Source: Zoogloeaceae bacterium
Lineage (GTDB): Bacteria; Pseudomonadota; Gammaproteobacteria; Burkholderiales; Rhodocyclaceae
Assembly (NCBI GenBank): GCA_024235655.1
Contig: JACKLY010000002.1
Coordinates: 248,001-312,000, forward strand
Length of the DNA stretch: 64,000 nucleotides
Direction of reading: 5' to 3'
Under the pieces are notes generated by a model, which did no database searches, had not been told where the DNA came from, and saw only the letters and a list, made by a program, of their open reading frames with translations. Positions 27,147 to 38,355 of the stretch are shown here, piece after piece. The position numbers and the translations under genes are program-made. Every line of letters begins with the position of its first letter. The first letter of the stretch is position 1.

Positions 27147-27181
27147 AAGCCGCCGCGGGTCTTTCGACCGAACGGCGGCTT
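27147..27181. terminator. Terminator-like hairpin between rplY and pth
   Basis: AAGCCGCCG and CGGCGGCTT form a 9-bp stem around a 17-nt loop. There is no clear T-run on the minus strand after it, so it may be a weak terminator or an RNA-processing hairpin that sets pth expression relative to rplY. Confidence 0.5.
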
Positions 27182-27200
27182 CGCTTTCGCACCGGAGCGA

Positions 27201-27821
27201 TCAAGCGGCCGGAGCTTCCTCGCTACCGCCTTCAGCTGCAGCATCAACGTCGGCTTTTTGCGGCGCGACGATGGTGGCAACAACCGGGTCATCCTGACCA
27301 TGCAGGACAGCGGAAACGCCTTTCGGCAACTTCAGGTCGGAAATGTGCAGCGACTGACCCACAGCAAGTTCCTTCAGATCCGCTTCGATGAACTCTGGCA
27401 GATCTTTCGGCAGGCACTCGACTTCCAGTTCGTTCAGCACGTGGCTGGCAATGCCGCCACCCAGCTTGACGCCCGGTGCGATATCGGCATTCACGAAGTG
27501 CAACGGCACCTTGGTGTGCAGTTTCTGGCCGGCGGTCACACGCTGGAAATCCACATGCAGAACCTGCGCCTTGTACGGGTGAACCTGGGTGTCACGCAAC
27601 AGCACCGACTCTTTCTTGCCGTCGACAATCAGTGTCAGCACGGAAGAATGGAAGGCTTCCTTGCGAAGGTTCAGGAACATGGCGTTGTGATCGACTTCAA
27701 TCGCTTGGGCATCCTTGCCGGCACCGTAGACGATGGCCGGAACTTTGCCTGCGCGACGCAGGCGGCGGCTCGCTCCGGTGCCCTGGTCGTTGCGCTTTTG
27801 CGCGGTAATTTCAAATTGCAT
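27201..27821 (-). CDS. rplY: 50S ribosomal protein L25, long (Ctc/TL5) form
   Basis: A 206-residue protein with the L25 5S-rRNA-binding N-terminal domain ([20 protein letters not shown]) and the C-terminal CTC beta domain, so it is the long form, followed by an Ala/Glu-rich tail. AAGGAG precedes ATG 27821. It lies between prs and pth. Confidence 0.96.
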   Translation of the reverse strand: MQFEITAQKRNDQGTGASRRLRRAGKVPAIVYGAGKDAQAIEVDHNAMFLNLRKEAFHSSVLTLIVDGKKESVLLRDTQVHPYKAQVLHVDFQRVTAGQKLHTKVPLHFVNADIAPGVKLGGGIASHVLNELEVECLPKDLPEFIEADLKELAVGQSLHISDLKLPKGVSAVLHGQDDPVVATIVAPQKADVDAAAEGGSEEAPAA

Positions 27822-27843
27822 GATGACTCCTTGGTACTACGTT

Positions 27844-27872
27844 AAAAACCCCCACCCGCGACCAGGCAGGGG
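27844..27872 (-). terminator. Possible terminator or attenuator between prs and rplY
   Basis: On the minus strand a C-rich arm (CCCCTGCC) can pair imperfectly with GGGTGGGGG, followed directly by TTTTT. The stem has mismatches, so read-through from prs into rplY is likely. Confidence 0.45.
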
Positions 27873-27879
27873 ATGAAAA

Positions 27880-28830
27880 TCATTCGATGAACAGTGAGGA
27901 GACCGACTCCTCATTACTGATACGACGAATCGTTTCAGCCAGCAGGTCCGACACCGTCAACTGACGGATATGCGAACAGGCCAGCGCTGCGTCAGACAAC
28001 GGAATGGTGTCAGCCACTACCAGCTCGTCGAGATCGGAACCATTCAGGCGCTCGATGGCGGCACCGGACAGTACCGGATGTGTGCAGTAGGCAACCACGC
28101 GGGTCGCGCCATTGGCCTTGAGTGCAGCGGCAGCCTTGCACAGGGTACCGGCGGTATCGACGATGTCGTCCATGATCACGCAGGTGCGCCCATCAACTTC
28201 GCCGATGATGTTCATCACTTCCGACACATTGGCCTTAGGACGACGCTTGTCGATGATCGCCAGATCGCATTCAAGGCGCTTGGCCAGCGAACGGGCACGA
28301 ACCACCCCGCCGTGATCGGGTGACACGACCAGCAGGTTTTCGTAGTTCTGCTTCTGGATGTCTTCGAGCAGGATCGGCAAGGCATAAATATTGTCGACCG
28401 GGATATCGAAGAAACCCTGGATCTGCTCTGCATGCAGATCCATGGTCAGGACACGATCGACGCCGGCGGCGGCCAGCATGTTGGCGACCAGCTTGGCGGC
28501 AATCGGCACCCGCGACGAACGCGAACGGCGATCCTGACGGGCATAACCGAAGTAGGGAATCGACGCGGTAATACGGCCGGCCGACGCACGCTTCAGTGCA
28601 TCGGCCATGACCAGCAGTTCCATCAGGTTGTCGTTGGCCGGTGCGCAGGTCGATTGCAGGATGAAGACATCCTTGCCGCGCACGTGCTCGTCGATCTCGA
28701 CGCTGATTTCGCCATCGGAGAAACGGCCCACCTTGGCCCGGCCAAGCGAGATATGCAGGCGCTTCGCCACTTCGTCCGCCAGTTTCGGATTGGCGTTGCC
28801 GGTGAACACCATCAAGCTGTCATAGGCCAT
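27880..28830 (-). CDS. prs: Ribose-phosphate pyrophosphokinase
   Basis: A 316-residue protein with the PRPP synthetase motifs [20 protein letters not shown] flexible loop, [23 protein letters not shown] and the PRPP-binding DDIVDTAGT. It makes PRPP from ribose 5-phosphate and ATP for nucleotides, His, Trp and NAD. It lies after tRNA-Gln and before rplY. Confidence 0.97.
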   Translation of the reverse strand: MAYDSLMVFTGNANPKLADEVAKRLHISLGRAKVGRFSDGEISVEIDEHVRGKDVFILQSTCAPANDNLMELLVMADALKRASAGRITASIPYFGYARQDRRSRSSRVPIAAKLVANMLAAAGVDRVLTMDLHAEQIQGFFDIPVDNIYALPILLEDIQKQNYENLLVVSPDHGGVVRARSLAKRLECDLAIIDKRRPKANVSEVMNIIGEVDGRTCVIMDDIVDTAGTLCKAAAALKANGATRVVAYCTHPVLSGAAIERLNGSDLDELVVADTIPLSDAALACSHIRQLTVSDLLAETIRRISNEESVSSLFIE

Positions 28831-28941
28831 GTCGCTGCTCCAGTCACTGCCTGTTGCACTCGCCCCATCCGGGCCGTAAAAAGCAATACGGGCAGGTCTG
28901 CGGGTTGTCCAGCAGATCCGCCCGGATCAATGTGGAATTCG

Positions 28942-29018
28942 TGGCTGGGGAAGAAGGATTCGAACCTTCGAATGCCGGAATCAAAATCCGGTGCCTTGAC
29001 CAACTTGGCGACTCCCCA
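28942..29018 (-). tRNA. tRNA-Gln (anticodon TTG)
   Basis: The minus strand folds as a full cloverleaf: acceptor TGGGGAG with TTCCCCA, discriminator G, and an encoded CCA at 28944-28942. The D arm is GCCAAGTTGGTCAAGGC, the anticodon stem CCGGA/TCCGG with loop TTTTGAT (anticodon TTG), and the T arm GAAGG-TTCGAAT-CCTTC. It is placed between ispE and prs, the usual betaproteobacterial location. Confidence 0.97.
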
Positions 29019-29071
29019 GCGGTCGTCCGAAAGCTTACCTCCCGAACGAGGCGCGGATGATACAGGAAAAA

Positions 29072-29923
29072 TCAGGGAGCGCCAAGCGCGATTAACGGAT
29101 GGGATGAAAGACCGCTGGCCACCCAGCCGCGCATCCCCTGCGGCAGTTGCTTCAGCACGGTTTCAGCCGCCTCCCGGCTGGCAAATTCGGCAAAGACACA
29201 GGCACCCGATCCACTCATACGAGCCGGCGAAAAAGCGGCGAGCCAGGCCAGATGTTCGGCAACCACAGGATAGAGTTCAACTGCCACTTTCTCCAGATCA
29301 TTGTGGCCAAAACCCGGCGTCCATGAATGTGGCGAGATCTCCGGTGTTTCGCGACACAGATCCGGCGAACGGAAGATATCAAGGGTGGGCACCTGCACCG
29401 GTGGCTCCAGCACCAGATACCAGGCGGGAGGCAAGGGCAGCGGCGTGAAGTCTTCGCCCACCCCTTCGGCAAAGGCATTCCGGCCATAGACGAAGATCGG
29501 CACATCGGCGCCCAGCGTCAGCCCCAGCACTTGCAGGCGCTCACGCGACAGCCCGAGCTGCCACAGATGATTCAGCGCCAGCAGGACGGTAGCGGCATCC
29601 GAACTCCCCCCACCCAGCCCTCCGCCCATCGGCAGACGCTTCTCCAGCGAGATGGTCACACCCTGCCGACAACCGGTTTCAGCCTGCAGTAGACGGGCCG
29701 CCCGCACAGTCAGATCACTTTCCGGGGCAACGCCCGGCAAAGGGGTCGCCAACACTACATCACCATCGGCACGTGGCGAAAAATGCAGCCAATCGCCATG
29801 GTCGACGAAGCGGAACAGGGTCTGCAGAAGATGGTAGCCATCCGGCCGACGGCCGACGACATGCAGGAACAGATTCAGCTTGGCCGGTGCCGGCCAGGCA
29901 CTTTTCCAATGCCAGTGCGTCAT
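29072..29923 (-). CDS. ispE: 4-diphosphocytidyl-2-C-methyl-D-erythritol kinase
   Basis: A 283-residue GHMP kinase starting at ATG 29923 (MTHWHWKSAWPAPAKLNLFL), which overlaps the lolB stop (ATGA). ATP-binding LPMGGGLGGGSSDAA and the C-terminal MSGSGACVF are present. It phosphorylates CDP-methylerythritol in the MEP isoprenoid pathway. Confidence 0.96.
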   Translation of the reverse strand: MTHWHWKSAWPAPAKLNLFLHVVGRRPDGYHLLQTLFRFVDHGDWLHFSPRADGDVVLATPLPGVAPESDLTVRAARLLQAETGCRQGVTISLEKRLPMGGGLGGGSSDAATVLLALNHLWQLGLSRERLQVLGLTLGADVPIFVYGRNAFAEGVGEDFTPLPLPPAWYLVLEPPVQVPTLDIFRSPDLCRETPEISPHSWTPGFGHNDLEKVAVELYPVVAEHLAWLAAFSPARMSGSGACVFAEFASREAAETVLKQLPQGMRGWVASGLSSHPLIALGAP

Positions 29924-30492
29924 GGCGTCGACCAATCCTCGATACGCAGGCGAAGTTCCGGCCCACCGGCACGGCTAGCCGTCACGCTGGCGGGCAAGGC
30001 ATCCGGTGTTGCGAGCAGGTATTCGTACACCAGCCGCCAGCCGTTCTCGGCAATTTCCTGCGGCCGCCCCACGCTGTCCCTTACAGACACTGCGGCACCG
30101 AGCGGACGTGCCAGCACCCATGAGGCCAACTGGCTGACCGGCAAGGGGTAACCCAGCACCTCCTGGGTCAGACGCTCTGCATCGGGCGCTTCAAAAACGC
30201 GACGATCAGAGGCTGTCAGCCGGGCACGCTCAGGATTGATCTCGATTTCAGCCAGCACCTGCCCGAAGGGCGAAGTAATCTGCAAGGTGTCGGCACCAGC
30301 CCGATGCTGCCAGGACAGATGCCCGGAGTAGCGCTCGGCCTCATGCGTTACCGAGAAACGTGCTTCCAGACCGAAATCCCGCACTTCGGCGCGTGGCCGC
30401 AATGGCACATCCGAATAAGGTGCAGGGGAGGCACAGGCCGCCAGCAAGGCAAGCACCCCCAGTGGCAGGCAGCGAAGCAGCACCGCAATCAA
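29920..30492 (-). CDS. lolB: Outer-membrane lipoprotein LolB
   Basis: A 190-residue protein with signal peptide and lipobox LLAAC (Cys20), followed by FGLEARFSVTHEAERYSGHLSW and a C-terminal LRLRIEDW typical of LolB. LolB receives lipoproteins from LolA and inserts them in the outer membrane. It overlaps both neighbours by 4 bp (ATGA), so TPR-lolB-ispE is one translationally coupled unit. Confidence 0.94.
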   Translation of the reverse strand: MIAVLLRCLPLGVLALLAACASPAPYSDVPLRPRAEVRDFGLEARFSVTHEAERYSGHLSWQHRAGADTLQITSPFGQVLAEIEINPERARLTASDRRVFEAPDAERLTQEVLGYPLPVSQLASWVLARPLGAAVSVRDSVGRPQEIAENGWRLVYEYLLATPDALPASVTASRAGGPELRLRIEDWSTP

Positions 30493-32255
30493 GGCTGAAA
30501 TTTCTTGCGCACGGCGCGCAACTCTTCGCTTTCCGGGTGACGGGCACTTGCTTCGCCCCAGACACGAATTGCGTCCTCACGCTTGCCGAGCTGCCAGAGC
30601 ACTTCGCCAAGGTGTGCTGCAATTTCGGCATCGGGTCTGAGGGCATAAGCCTTTTGCAGGAAGCCCAAGGCCCCGTTCAGGTCACCCTGCTTGAACAGCA
30701 CCCAGCCCATGCTGTCCATGATGAACGGGTCGTCTGGCGCCAGCGCACTGGCCCTTGCCAGCAACTGACGAGCCTCATCAAGCCGTATGCCGCGGTCGGC
30801 AAAGCTGTAGCCAAGGGCATTGTAGGCATGCGCATTGTCCGAACGCAGTTCGATCACGCGCCGCAGATTGGTTTCAAGCACATCCATCCGGCCCAGCCGT
30901 TCGGCCAGCAGCGCCGCATCGTAAAGAATGTCTGCTTGATCGGGCTGCCGTGCCAGCACTTGCTCCAGCAGCGTCAATGCCTCCAGATTTTTCCCGGCAT
31001 CACGCAGCAATTGCGCCTCGGCAATGACCATCTGTGGCTGAACCAGCGGGTAGCGCTTTGCCGATGCCTGCAGGTGCGCCTGTGCTACTGCCAGATCCGC
31101 CCCCTGCAGGATCAGCAGCTTGCCGACACGTATCTGTGCAGCCGCAAACTGATCGCCCGGCCCAACCTGCTGGTAGAAGCGAACCGACTCACCGTAAGCC
31201 TTGCGCCCCTCGGTGATCTGCCCCAGATAGTAGGCCGCCACATTCTTTTCTGATGGCTCTCCACGCTCGAAAACCAGCCGCAAGGCCGGCTCCGCTGACT
31301 TAACATCATTCTGTTGCAGGGCCAGAATGGCCACCGGGTAGATCAGTGCCGTATCGTCAGGGCTGTCGGCAAGAAGGCGGTCGAAATGCCGGCGAGCATC
31401 GGTATATCGCTTTTCCGCAACGAGACCGCGGGCCAGATGCAAACGCACTTCCTTTGCTTCAGGATGCGCTTCGAGAAACTGCTCCAGATACTCCAATGCA
31501 CTGCTGGCAGAATCCCGCGCCAACACTTGGGCAGTGAACAGTGCAGCAATTTCCCAGTTGGGTCGCAACACCAGCGCCTTGCGAATTTCCTGCAGAGCCG
31601 ACAGCCGGTCACCCGCATGAAGGGCTGCTGTCGCCAACGCAAAATGTGATTCGGCAATGCCAGCGTAGGGCGCCAGCACTTTTTCCAGCACATGGTACAA
31701 GGCGACCTTGTCCGGGAAACGCGCCAGCATGCGGTTGAGGCGCATCAGGTTTTCACCGAGATTGGCCTTGTCCTGTTCGAGCAGCACGGTGATCTGTGGC
31801 CCCAATTCGTCGGCGCGCCCCTGCATGATCAGCACGGCAGCCAACATCTGCCGTGCCGACTGCGACTCAGGCTCAGTCTCGACCCACAGTTTGGCAGCGC
31901 CATAAGCAACATCCGCCTGCTGCGCCGCACTGGCCAGCTCGATGGTGCGCTGAAGCACCTTGGGATCCTTGGTGCGGTATGCCAGATCGGCATAGGCACT
32001 GACCGCGAGGGAGATATTGCCGCGCTGCAAGGCAATCTCGCCGAGCAGCACCTGATACACCACCTGCCCCATTGAACTGGGTGCAGCGTCGGCTTTTTCC
32101 TTGGCCGCAGTCCCTCTGGATGTGGCTTTTGACGGTACCTTCGCAGCGTTTCCGTCCGGCAGCGGCGCCTTTGCCTTGTTCTCGGCAGCCCAGCCTGGGG
32201 CAGAAAAGCTCAGGGCAATCACCGCAGCAAGTGCCGCGCTATTTATCAGTTTCAT
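30489..32255 (-). CDS. Tetratricopeptide-repeat protein, periplasmic or outer-membrane associated
   Basis: A 588-residue protein starting at ATG 32255 with a signal peptide (MKLINSAALAAVIALSFSAPGWA). After a Lys/Ala-rich linker it is built almost entirely of TPR-like helical pairs, e.g. YNALGYSFADRGIRLDEARQLLARA and DSMGWVLFKQGDLNGALGFLQKAYAL near the end. Such a protein regularly precedes lolB in betaproteobacteria, where it may help envelope assembly; the partner is not known. ATGA overlap with lolB. Confidence 0.9.
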   Translation of the reverse strand: MKLINSAALAAVIALSFSAPGWAAENKAKAPLPDGNAAKVPSKATSRGTAAKEKADAAPSSMGQVVYQVLLGEIALQRGNISLAVSAYADLAYRTKDPKVLQRTIELASAAQQADVAYGAAKLWVETEPESQSARQMLAAVLIMQGRADELGPQITVLLEQDKANLGENLMRLNRMLARFPDKVALYHVLEKVLAPYAGIAESHFALATAALHAGDRLSALQEIRKALVLRPNWEIAALFTAQVLARDSASSALEYLEQFLEAHPEAKEVRLHLARGLVAEKRYTDARRHFDRLLADSPDDTALIYPVAILALQQNDVKSAEPALRLVFERGEPSEKNVAAYYLGQITEGRKAYGESVRFYQQVGPGDQFAAAQIRVGKLLILQGADLAVAQAHLQASAKRYPLVQPQMVIAEAQLLRDAGKNLEALTLLEQVLARQPDQADILYDAALLAERLGRMDVLETNLRRVIELRSDNAHAYNALGYSFADRGIRLDEARQLLARASALAPDDPFIMDSMGWVLFKQGDLNGALGFLQKAYALRPDAEIAAHLGEVLWQLGKREDAIRVWGEASARHPESEELRAVRKKFQP

Positions 32256-32405
32256 GGTATCCCTGCTTGCCCGAATGGTGGATTGGAATCTTTCGGACAA
32301 TAATGGTTCGGCATGTTATGGTCTTTTTTGCTGCCCCTCAAGTCAGCCGACATCTAAACGATTCGCCAAAACTACACCTGTACTCGAACTTTCAAGCTGC
32401 TCGCC

Positions 32406-33218
32406 ATGCCCGAACTACCGGAAGTTGAAGTCAGCCGTCGCGGCCTCGCCCCTTTCATCACCGACCAGCGGGTACGCTCGGCGGTTATACGTACTTCCGG
32501 ACTGCGCCACCCGATCCCCCCCGAAATGGCCGGCTGGCTGAGTGGCCAGACCCTGCATGACATCCGGCGCCGGGGAAAATACCTGCTTTTCGATTTCGAC
32601 CGTGGCCACCTGATCCTGCACCTCGGCATGTCCGGTAGCTTGCGCCTGGTGGCACCTGGCACGCCACCGGAAAAACACGATCATTTCGACCTTGTCTTCG
32701 CCGACACCGTCATGCGCCTGCGCGACCCGCGCCGTTTTGGCACGCTGATCTGGACCACGGAAGAACCTGAGCAGCACCCGCTGCTGGCTAAGCTGGGAAT
32801 CGAACCCTTATCTCCCGCATTTGACGGTGACTGGCTCCATCGCGCCCTGTCTCTGCGCAGCGCCCCGGTCAAGCCGGTGCTGATGGACAGCCATCTGCTC
32901 GTTGGCGTGGGCAATATCTATGCTGCGGAAAGCCTGTTCCAGGCCGGCATTTCACCCTTGCGAGCAGCCCGCCGGATCAGCCGCAATCGCTGCCACTCGC
33001 TAGCCGAGAGCATCCGCAGAACGCTTGAGGCATCGATTGCTGCCGGTGGCAGCAGCGTGCGTGACTATGTCCATAGCGATGGCGGCGCCGGCAGCTTCCA
33101 GCTCAACTGCGCCGTCTATGGCCGAGAGGGTCAGGCCTGCCTCCACTGCCAGACCCCGATCCGCTGTATCCGGCAGGCCGGACGCAGCACCTTCTGGTGC
33201 CCCCGCTGCCAACGCTGA
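32406..33218 (+). CDS. mutM: Formamidopyrimidine-DNA glycosylase
   Basis: A 270-residue protein beginning MPELPEVEVSRRGL with catalytic Pro2/Glu3, the H2TH region (LLVGVGNIYAAESLFQAGI) and the C-terminal zinc finger CLHCQTPIRCIRQAGRSTFWCPRCQ. It removes 8-oxoguanine from DNA; the Nudix protein at 1931 would act on the same damage in the nucleotide pool. It is divergent from the TPR gene. Confidence 0.97.
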   Translation: MPELPEVEVSRRGLAPFITDQRVRSAVIRTSGLRHPIPPEMAGWLSGQTLHDIRRRGKYLLFDFDRGHLILHLGMSGSLRLVAPGTPPEKHDHFDLVFADTVMRLRDPRRFGTLIWTTEEPEQHPLLAKLGIEPLSPAFDGDWLHRALSLRSAPVKPVLMDSHLLVGVGNIYAAESLFQAGISPLRAARRISRNRCHSLAESIRRTLEASIAAGGSSVRDYVHSDGGAGSFQLNCAVYGREGQACLHCQTPIRCIRQAGRSTFWCPRCQR

Positions 33219-33292
33219 CAAAGATCAGCCATCTCATTGATTTACAGCAGGTACATGATAAAGTTCATGAAACCTGACTAACTGGATCAGCC

Positions 33293-35251
33293 ATGTCGCT
33301 TGCCCAACAATTTGCCGCCTATGCCGAGTGGCGCAGCCAACTCGGCGATGCGCTGGAAAACCTGCGCACCTGGCTGGCTGAAAATGAACTGAATGACGCA
33401 CAGTCCGACCTGCGCCTTGCCCAGCTTGGCGAGCGGCTGCGCGAAGACCGCCTGCACGTGGCTTTTGTCGCCGAGTTTTCACGCGGCAAGTCGGAATTGA
33501 TCAATGCGGTCTTCTTCGCCGAATACGGCAACCGGATGCTGCCTTCTTCCGCCGGGCGAACCACCATGTGCCCGACCGAACTGCTGTTCGACCCGGCCAA
33601 ACCGCCCTGCGTCGAACTGCTGCCGATTGAAACCCGAGCCAACTCTTCCAGCGTCAGCGAATACAAGCGGTTTCCCGAAGAGTGGCAGCAGGTGCCGCTG
33701 AATATCGAATCCGCCGAAGCCATGCAGGAAACCCTGCGCCACGTCAGTGAAGTGACGCGTGTTGATCCGGCCACCGCAGAAAACCTCGGTTTTTCGGTCA
33801 ATGACGACTCGCTGGAGTCCTTTCATGTCGGCGACGATGGCAAGGTTGAAATTCCCCGCTGGCGTCACGCCATCATCAATTTCCCGCACCCCCTGCTCAA
33901 GCAGGGTCTGGTCATTCTCGACACCCCGGGCCTGAACGCCATCGGTACTGAGCCGGAATTGACGCTGTCGCTGCTGCCCAACGCCCATGCTGTCCTGTTC
34001 ATCCTGTCGGCCGATACCGGCGTCACCCAGTCCGATCTAGCCATCTGGCGGGAGCATGTCGGCGCACCGGGTGGAAGAAAGAAAGGGCGCCTGGTTGTTC
34101 TCAACAAGATCGACGGGCAGTGGGACGAGCTCAAGAGCGAGGCCGAAATCGAGGAAGAAATCGCCCGCCAGGCCCGCAACTGCGCCGCCATTCTCGAACT
34201 GCCGCCCAGCCAGGTATTCCCGGTTTCTGCACAGAAAGGGTTGGTCGCCAAGATCAATGCCGACCAGCGCCTGCTTGCACGCAGCCGACTCCCGGAACTG
34301 GAGCGCGCCCTCTCCGAAGAGCTGATTCCGGCCAAGCAGGAAATCGTTCGCGACAACACCGAAAGTGAATTCAACGAACTCAATGCCCGCACCCGCAGCC
34401 TGCTCGATTCGCGGATGTCCGGCCTGCGCGAACAACTTTCCGAACTGACCGAACTGCGCGGCAAGAACAAGGGCGTCGTCGAGTACATGATGGGCAAGGT
34501 AAAGACCGAGAAGGAAGAGTTTGAAGCCGGCCTGCAACGCTACTACGCCGTACGCAGCATTTTCTCGACACTGACCAACAAGCTCTTCGCCCATCTCGGA
34601 CTGGACTCCCTGCGCGCACTGACCCAATCGACACGGGAGGCGATGCAGGAAGCCGCGTTTTCCAAGAATCTTTCCGACGCCATGAGCAATTTTTTCAGCG
34701 TCACCCGTGATTCACTGGCAAAGTCGAAAAACGAGGTCGATGAAATCCACAAGATGATGGATGCCATCTACCGCAAATTCTCAGTCGAGCACGGCCTGAA
34801 ACTTGGCACCCCTGCCAATTTTTCAATGTTGCGCTATGAGAAGGAACTGAACCGCCTCGAAACATGGTGCAACACCCACCTGAATACCATGTTCCAGCTG
34901 GTTCGCCACGACAAGCAGCACCTGACCCACAAGTTCTTCGAAGAAGTGGCCCTGCAGGTGCGCCGCGCCTTTGAGCACGCCAACCGCCACACCGAAGGCT
35001 GGCTGAAGGCCATCATGGCGCCCATGGAAACCCAGGTCAGGGAACACCAGATCCAGCTCAAGCGCCGCCTGGAAAGCATCAAGCGCATCCACCAGGCGAC
35101 CGACACGCTGGAAGAGCGCATCAGCGAACTGGCCCATGTTGAAGCCACCCTGACAACACAGATACGGGCACTCGAAAACCTGGCGTGGACGATCCGGCAG
35201 TCACTGGAATCGCGCGTCGACCTCAATGACCAGATGGTCGTAAACCTCTGA
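33293..35251 (+). CDS. Dynamin-family GTPase
   Basis: A 652-residue protein. G1 is AEFSRGKS (60-67; Ala replaces the usual first Gly), G3 is LDTPGLNAIG and G4 is LNKIDG. The C-terminal half (about 350-640) is helical with long coiled-coil stretches, as in bacterial dynamin-like proteins. No membrane segment is evident. The family remodels or repairs membranes; this one is single and not paired with a second dynamin gene. A 72-bp gap separates it from mutM. Confidence 0.9.
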   Translation: MSLAQQFAAYAEWRSQLGDALENLRTWLAENELNDAQSDLRLAQLGERLREDRLHVAFVAEFSRGKSELINAVFFAEYGNRMLPSSAGRTTMCPTELLFDPAKPPCVELLPIETRANSSSVSEYKRFPEEWQQVPLNIESAEAMQETLRHVSEVTRVDPATAENLGFSVNDDSLESFHVGDDGKVEIPRWRHAIINFPHPLLKQGLVILDTPGLNAIGTEPELTLSLLPNAHAVLFILSADTGVTQSDLAIWREHVGAPGGRKKGRLVVLNKIDGQWDELKSEAEIEEEIARQARNCAAILELPPSQVFPVSAQKGLVAKINADQRLLARSRLPELERALSEELIPAKQEIVRDNTESEFNELNARTRSLLDSRMSGLREQLSELTELRGKNKGVVEYMMGKVKTEKEEFEAGLQRYYAVRSIFSTLTNKLFAHLGLDSLRALTQSTREAMQEAAFSKNLSDAMSNFFSVTRDSLAKSKNEVDEIHKMMDAIYRKFSVEHGLKLGTPANFSMLRYEKELNRLETWCNTHLNTMFQLVRHDKQHLTHKFFEEVALQVRRAFEHANRHTEGWLKAIMAPMETQVREHQIQLKRRLESIKRIHQATDTLEERISELAHVEATLTTQIRALENLAWTIRQSLESRVDLNDQMVVNL

Positions 35252-35320
35252 CTTTTGTCGTATTTTCCTGAGTCCGGGAGCAGCGTATGATGGGTTGATT
35301 CTGTCGCACAAAGCCCCCGG

Positions 35321-36925
35321 ATGCAGCCCTCGCTCCCCCGTTCTGCTGGCACCAAAATCGCCGAAAAATGGCCGTGGCGCTTGCTGCTCGGGCTTATGGT
35401 GTGGACACTGGCGACCGGTGCAGCCCTGACATGGGTGGTCAAGAGCAACATTCTGACGGCCGAACGCAATTTCGCTGATTACGGTGAGTACTTCCACACC
35501 CATATTCGCGACAAGCTGCGCGCCAACGAAGCTGTGCTTTATGGTTTTTCCACCGTCCTCGGCGCCATCGACCGCGATGATCAGGAAGCGGCCAGCCAGT
35601 ATGCACGCCAGATGCTGGAACGCTACCCCCATGTATACATGCTGGAAATCGTTCGTCGGGTAACTCGCCGCGAATTTGCCGAGCTCACTGCACTAATCGA
35701 CCGCAAGTGGCACAAGGGCTTCCAGATCCGCCAATTCGACTATGACGATTCCCGGCGCTGGCGCCCGGCGGCGATCAAGGATGCCTATTACCCAGTCATC
35801 CTTGCCGAGCCGACCCTTCCCCCTGAGCAATCGATCATCGGCCTGGATATCGATTCACTCGAGGGCTTGCGTGCCGCACTGATCCAGTCTGAACGACAAG
35901 GCACCCCCGTCGCCAGTCGACCATTCAGGCTGGTTGAAGGTGATACCGCCTACGTTCTTTTCCGTCCGGTTGCATCAATAACTGCCCAGCCCGTCCGTAA
36001 AACCAGCATCGTGGGCGACAGTAGTTACGCACTGATGGTCATCCGGGCCAAGGATTTGTTTCCCTACTCGACTCATTTGAACCCAGCTATCACTCATACA
36101 GTAACGATGCATGTCGGCAGTATCGCTTACCCATTGCTTTCTGTAGAGGCAAGGCAGACACCGCAACTTGGTGACAGTTTTTTCCAGCCTTTGCGCATTG
36201 AACGAGCGATCACCGACAGCGCACAGCCCTTGCTGCTCACGCTTGAACAACGGATCGGCCTGCGCGACATTGCGGGCACTGGTCTGGCTGCCGTATCGCT
36301 CGCCTCCATCCTCAGCCTGGCCTTGTTGCTCGGCTATTGCCGCTCTCGCAGACAGCACGAATGGTTGCTCAGGCAGGAACGGCAAACGATGGAGCACATG
36401 GCGCTGCACGACCCGCTAACCGCCTTGCCCAACCGCTTTCTCATGCTCGGCCGGCTGGAGCAGGCGCTGACTACCGCGCACCGGCACGGCAGCCAACTGG
36501 CGATCCTCTTTCTTGACCTCGATGGATTCAAGCCGATCAACGATACCCACGGGCATCACGTCGGCGACGAACTCCTGAAAACCATTGCCCAGCGTTTGCG
36601 TGAATGCATCCGTGACTGCGACACGGTGGCTCGCCATGGCGGCGATGAATTCGTGGTTGCCCTGACCGACATTCGAGACCCGGGAGATGCAGCAGCGGTT
36701 GCTGACAAGATTCTGGAAACCATTGCCCGCCCGGCGACCATTGAAGGCATCGAGGTCGCAGTGACCACCAGCATCGGCATTGCCATTTACCCGGACAACG
36801 GCAAGCATTCGAAAGCTTTGTTGCGTGCGGCTGACGCCGCGATGTATGAAGCCAAGGCAGAAGGGCGGCGCATCTACCGCTTTGCTGCTCCTGAGGCTAG
36901 CAAACCTGCCAACGCACCGGCTTGA
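35321..36925 (+). CDS. CHASE-domain diguanylate cyclase
   Basis: A 534-residue protein: one N-terminal membrane helix (about 20-40), a periplasmic CHASE-type sensor domain (about 60-280; YPHVYMLEIVRRV, ALMVIRAKDL), a second helix (about 310-335) and a GGDEF domain. GGDEF is intact at 440-444 and the I-site RDCD lies five residues upstream. CHASE domains bind small extracellular ligands. It is the second cyclase in this window; the two catalytic domains are similar. Confidence 0.92.
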   Translation: MQPSLPRSAGTKIAEKWPWRLLLGLMVWTLATGAALTWVVKSNILTAERNFADYGEYFHTHIRDKLRANEAVLYGFSTVLGAIDRDDQEAASQYARQMLERYPHVYMLEIVRRVTRREFAELTALIDRKWHKGFQIRQFDYDDSRRWRPAAIKDAYYPVILAEPTLPPEQSIIGLDIDSLEGLRAALIQSERQGTPVASRPFRLVEGDTAYVLFRPVASITAQPVRKTSIVGDSSYALMVIRAKDLFPYSTHLNPAITHTVTMHVGSIAYPLLSVEARQTPQLGDSFFQPLRIERAITDSAQPLLLTLEQRIGLRDIAGTGLAAVSLASILSLALLLGYCRSRRQHEWLLRQERQTMEHMALHDPLTALPNRFLMLGRLEQALTTAHRHGSQLAILFLDLDGFKPINDTHGHHVGDELLKTIAQRLRECIRDCDTVARHGGDEFVVALTDIRDPGDAAAVADKILETIARPATIEGIEVAVTTSIGIAIYPDNGKHSKALLRAADAAMYEAKAEGRRIYRFAAPEASKPANAPA

Positions 36926-36929
36926 AACG

Positions 36930-36965
36930 AAAAAGCGCCGCCCCTTTTCATCGGGCACGGCGCCT
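36930..36965 (-). terminator. Intrinsic terminator of the M16-rsmD-coaD-ferredoxin operon
   Basis: On the minus strand GGCGCCG pairs with CGGCGC(T) around a 17-nt loop and is followed by TTTTT. It lies 20 bp after the ferredoxin stop and also separates that operon from the convergent GGDEF gene. Confidence 0.8.
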
Positions 36966-36985
36966 TGATCGGAAGCTAGCGAGGA

Positions 36986-38351
<1,366 letters not shown>

Positions 38352-38355
<4 letters not shown>

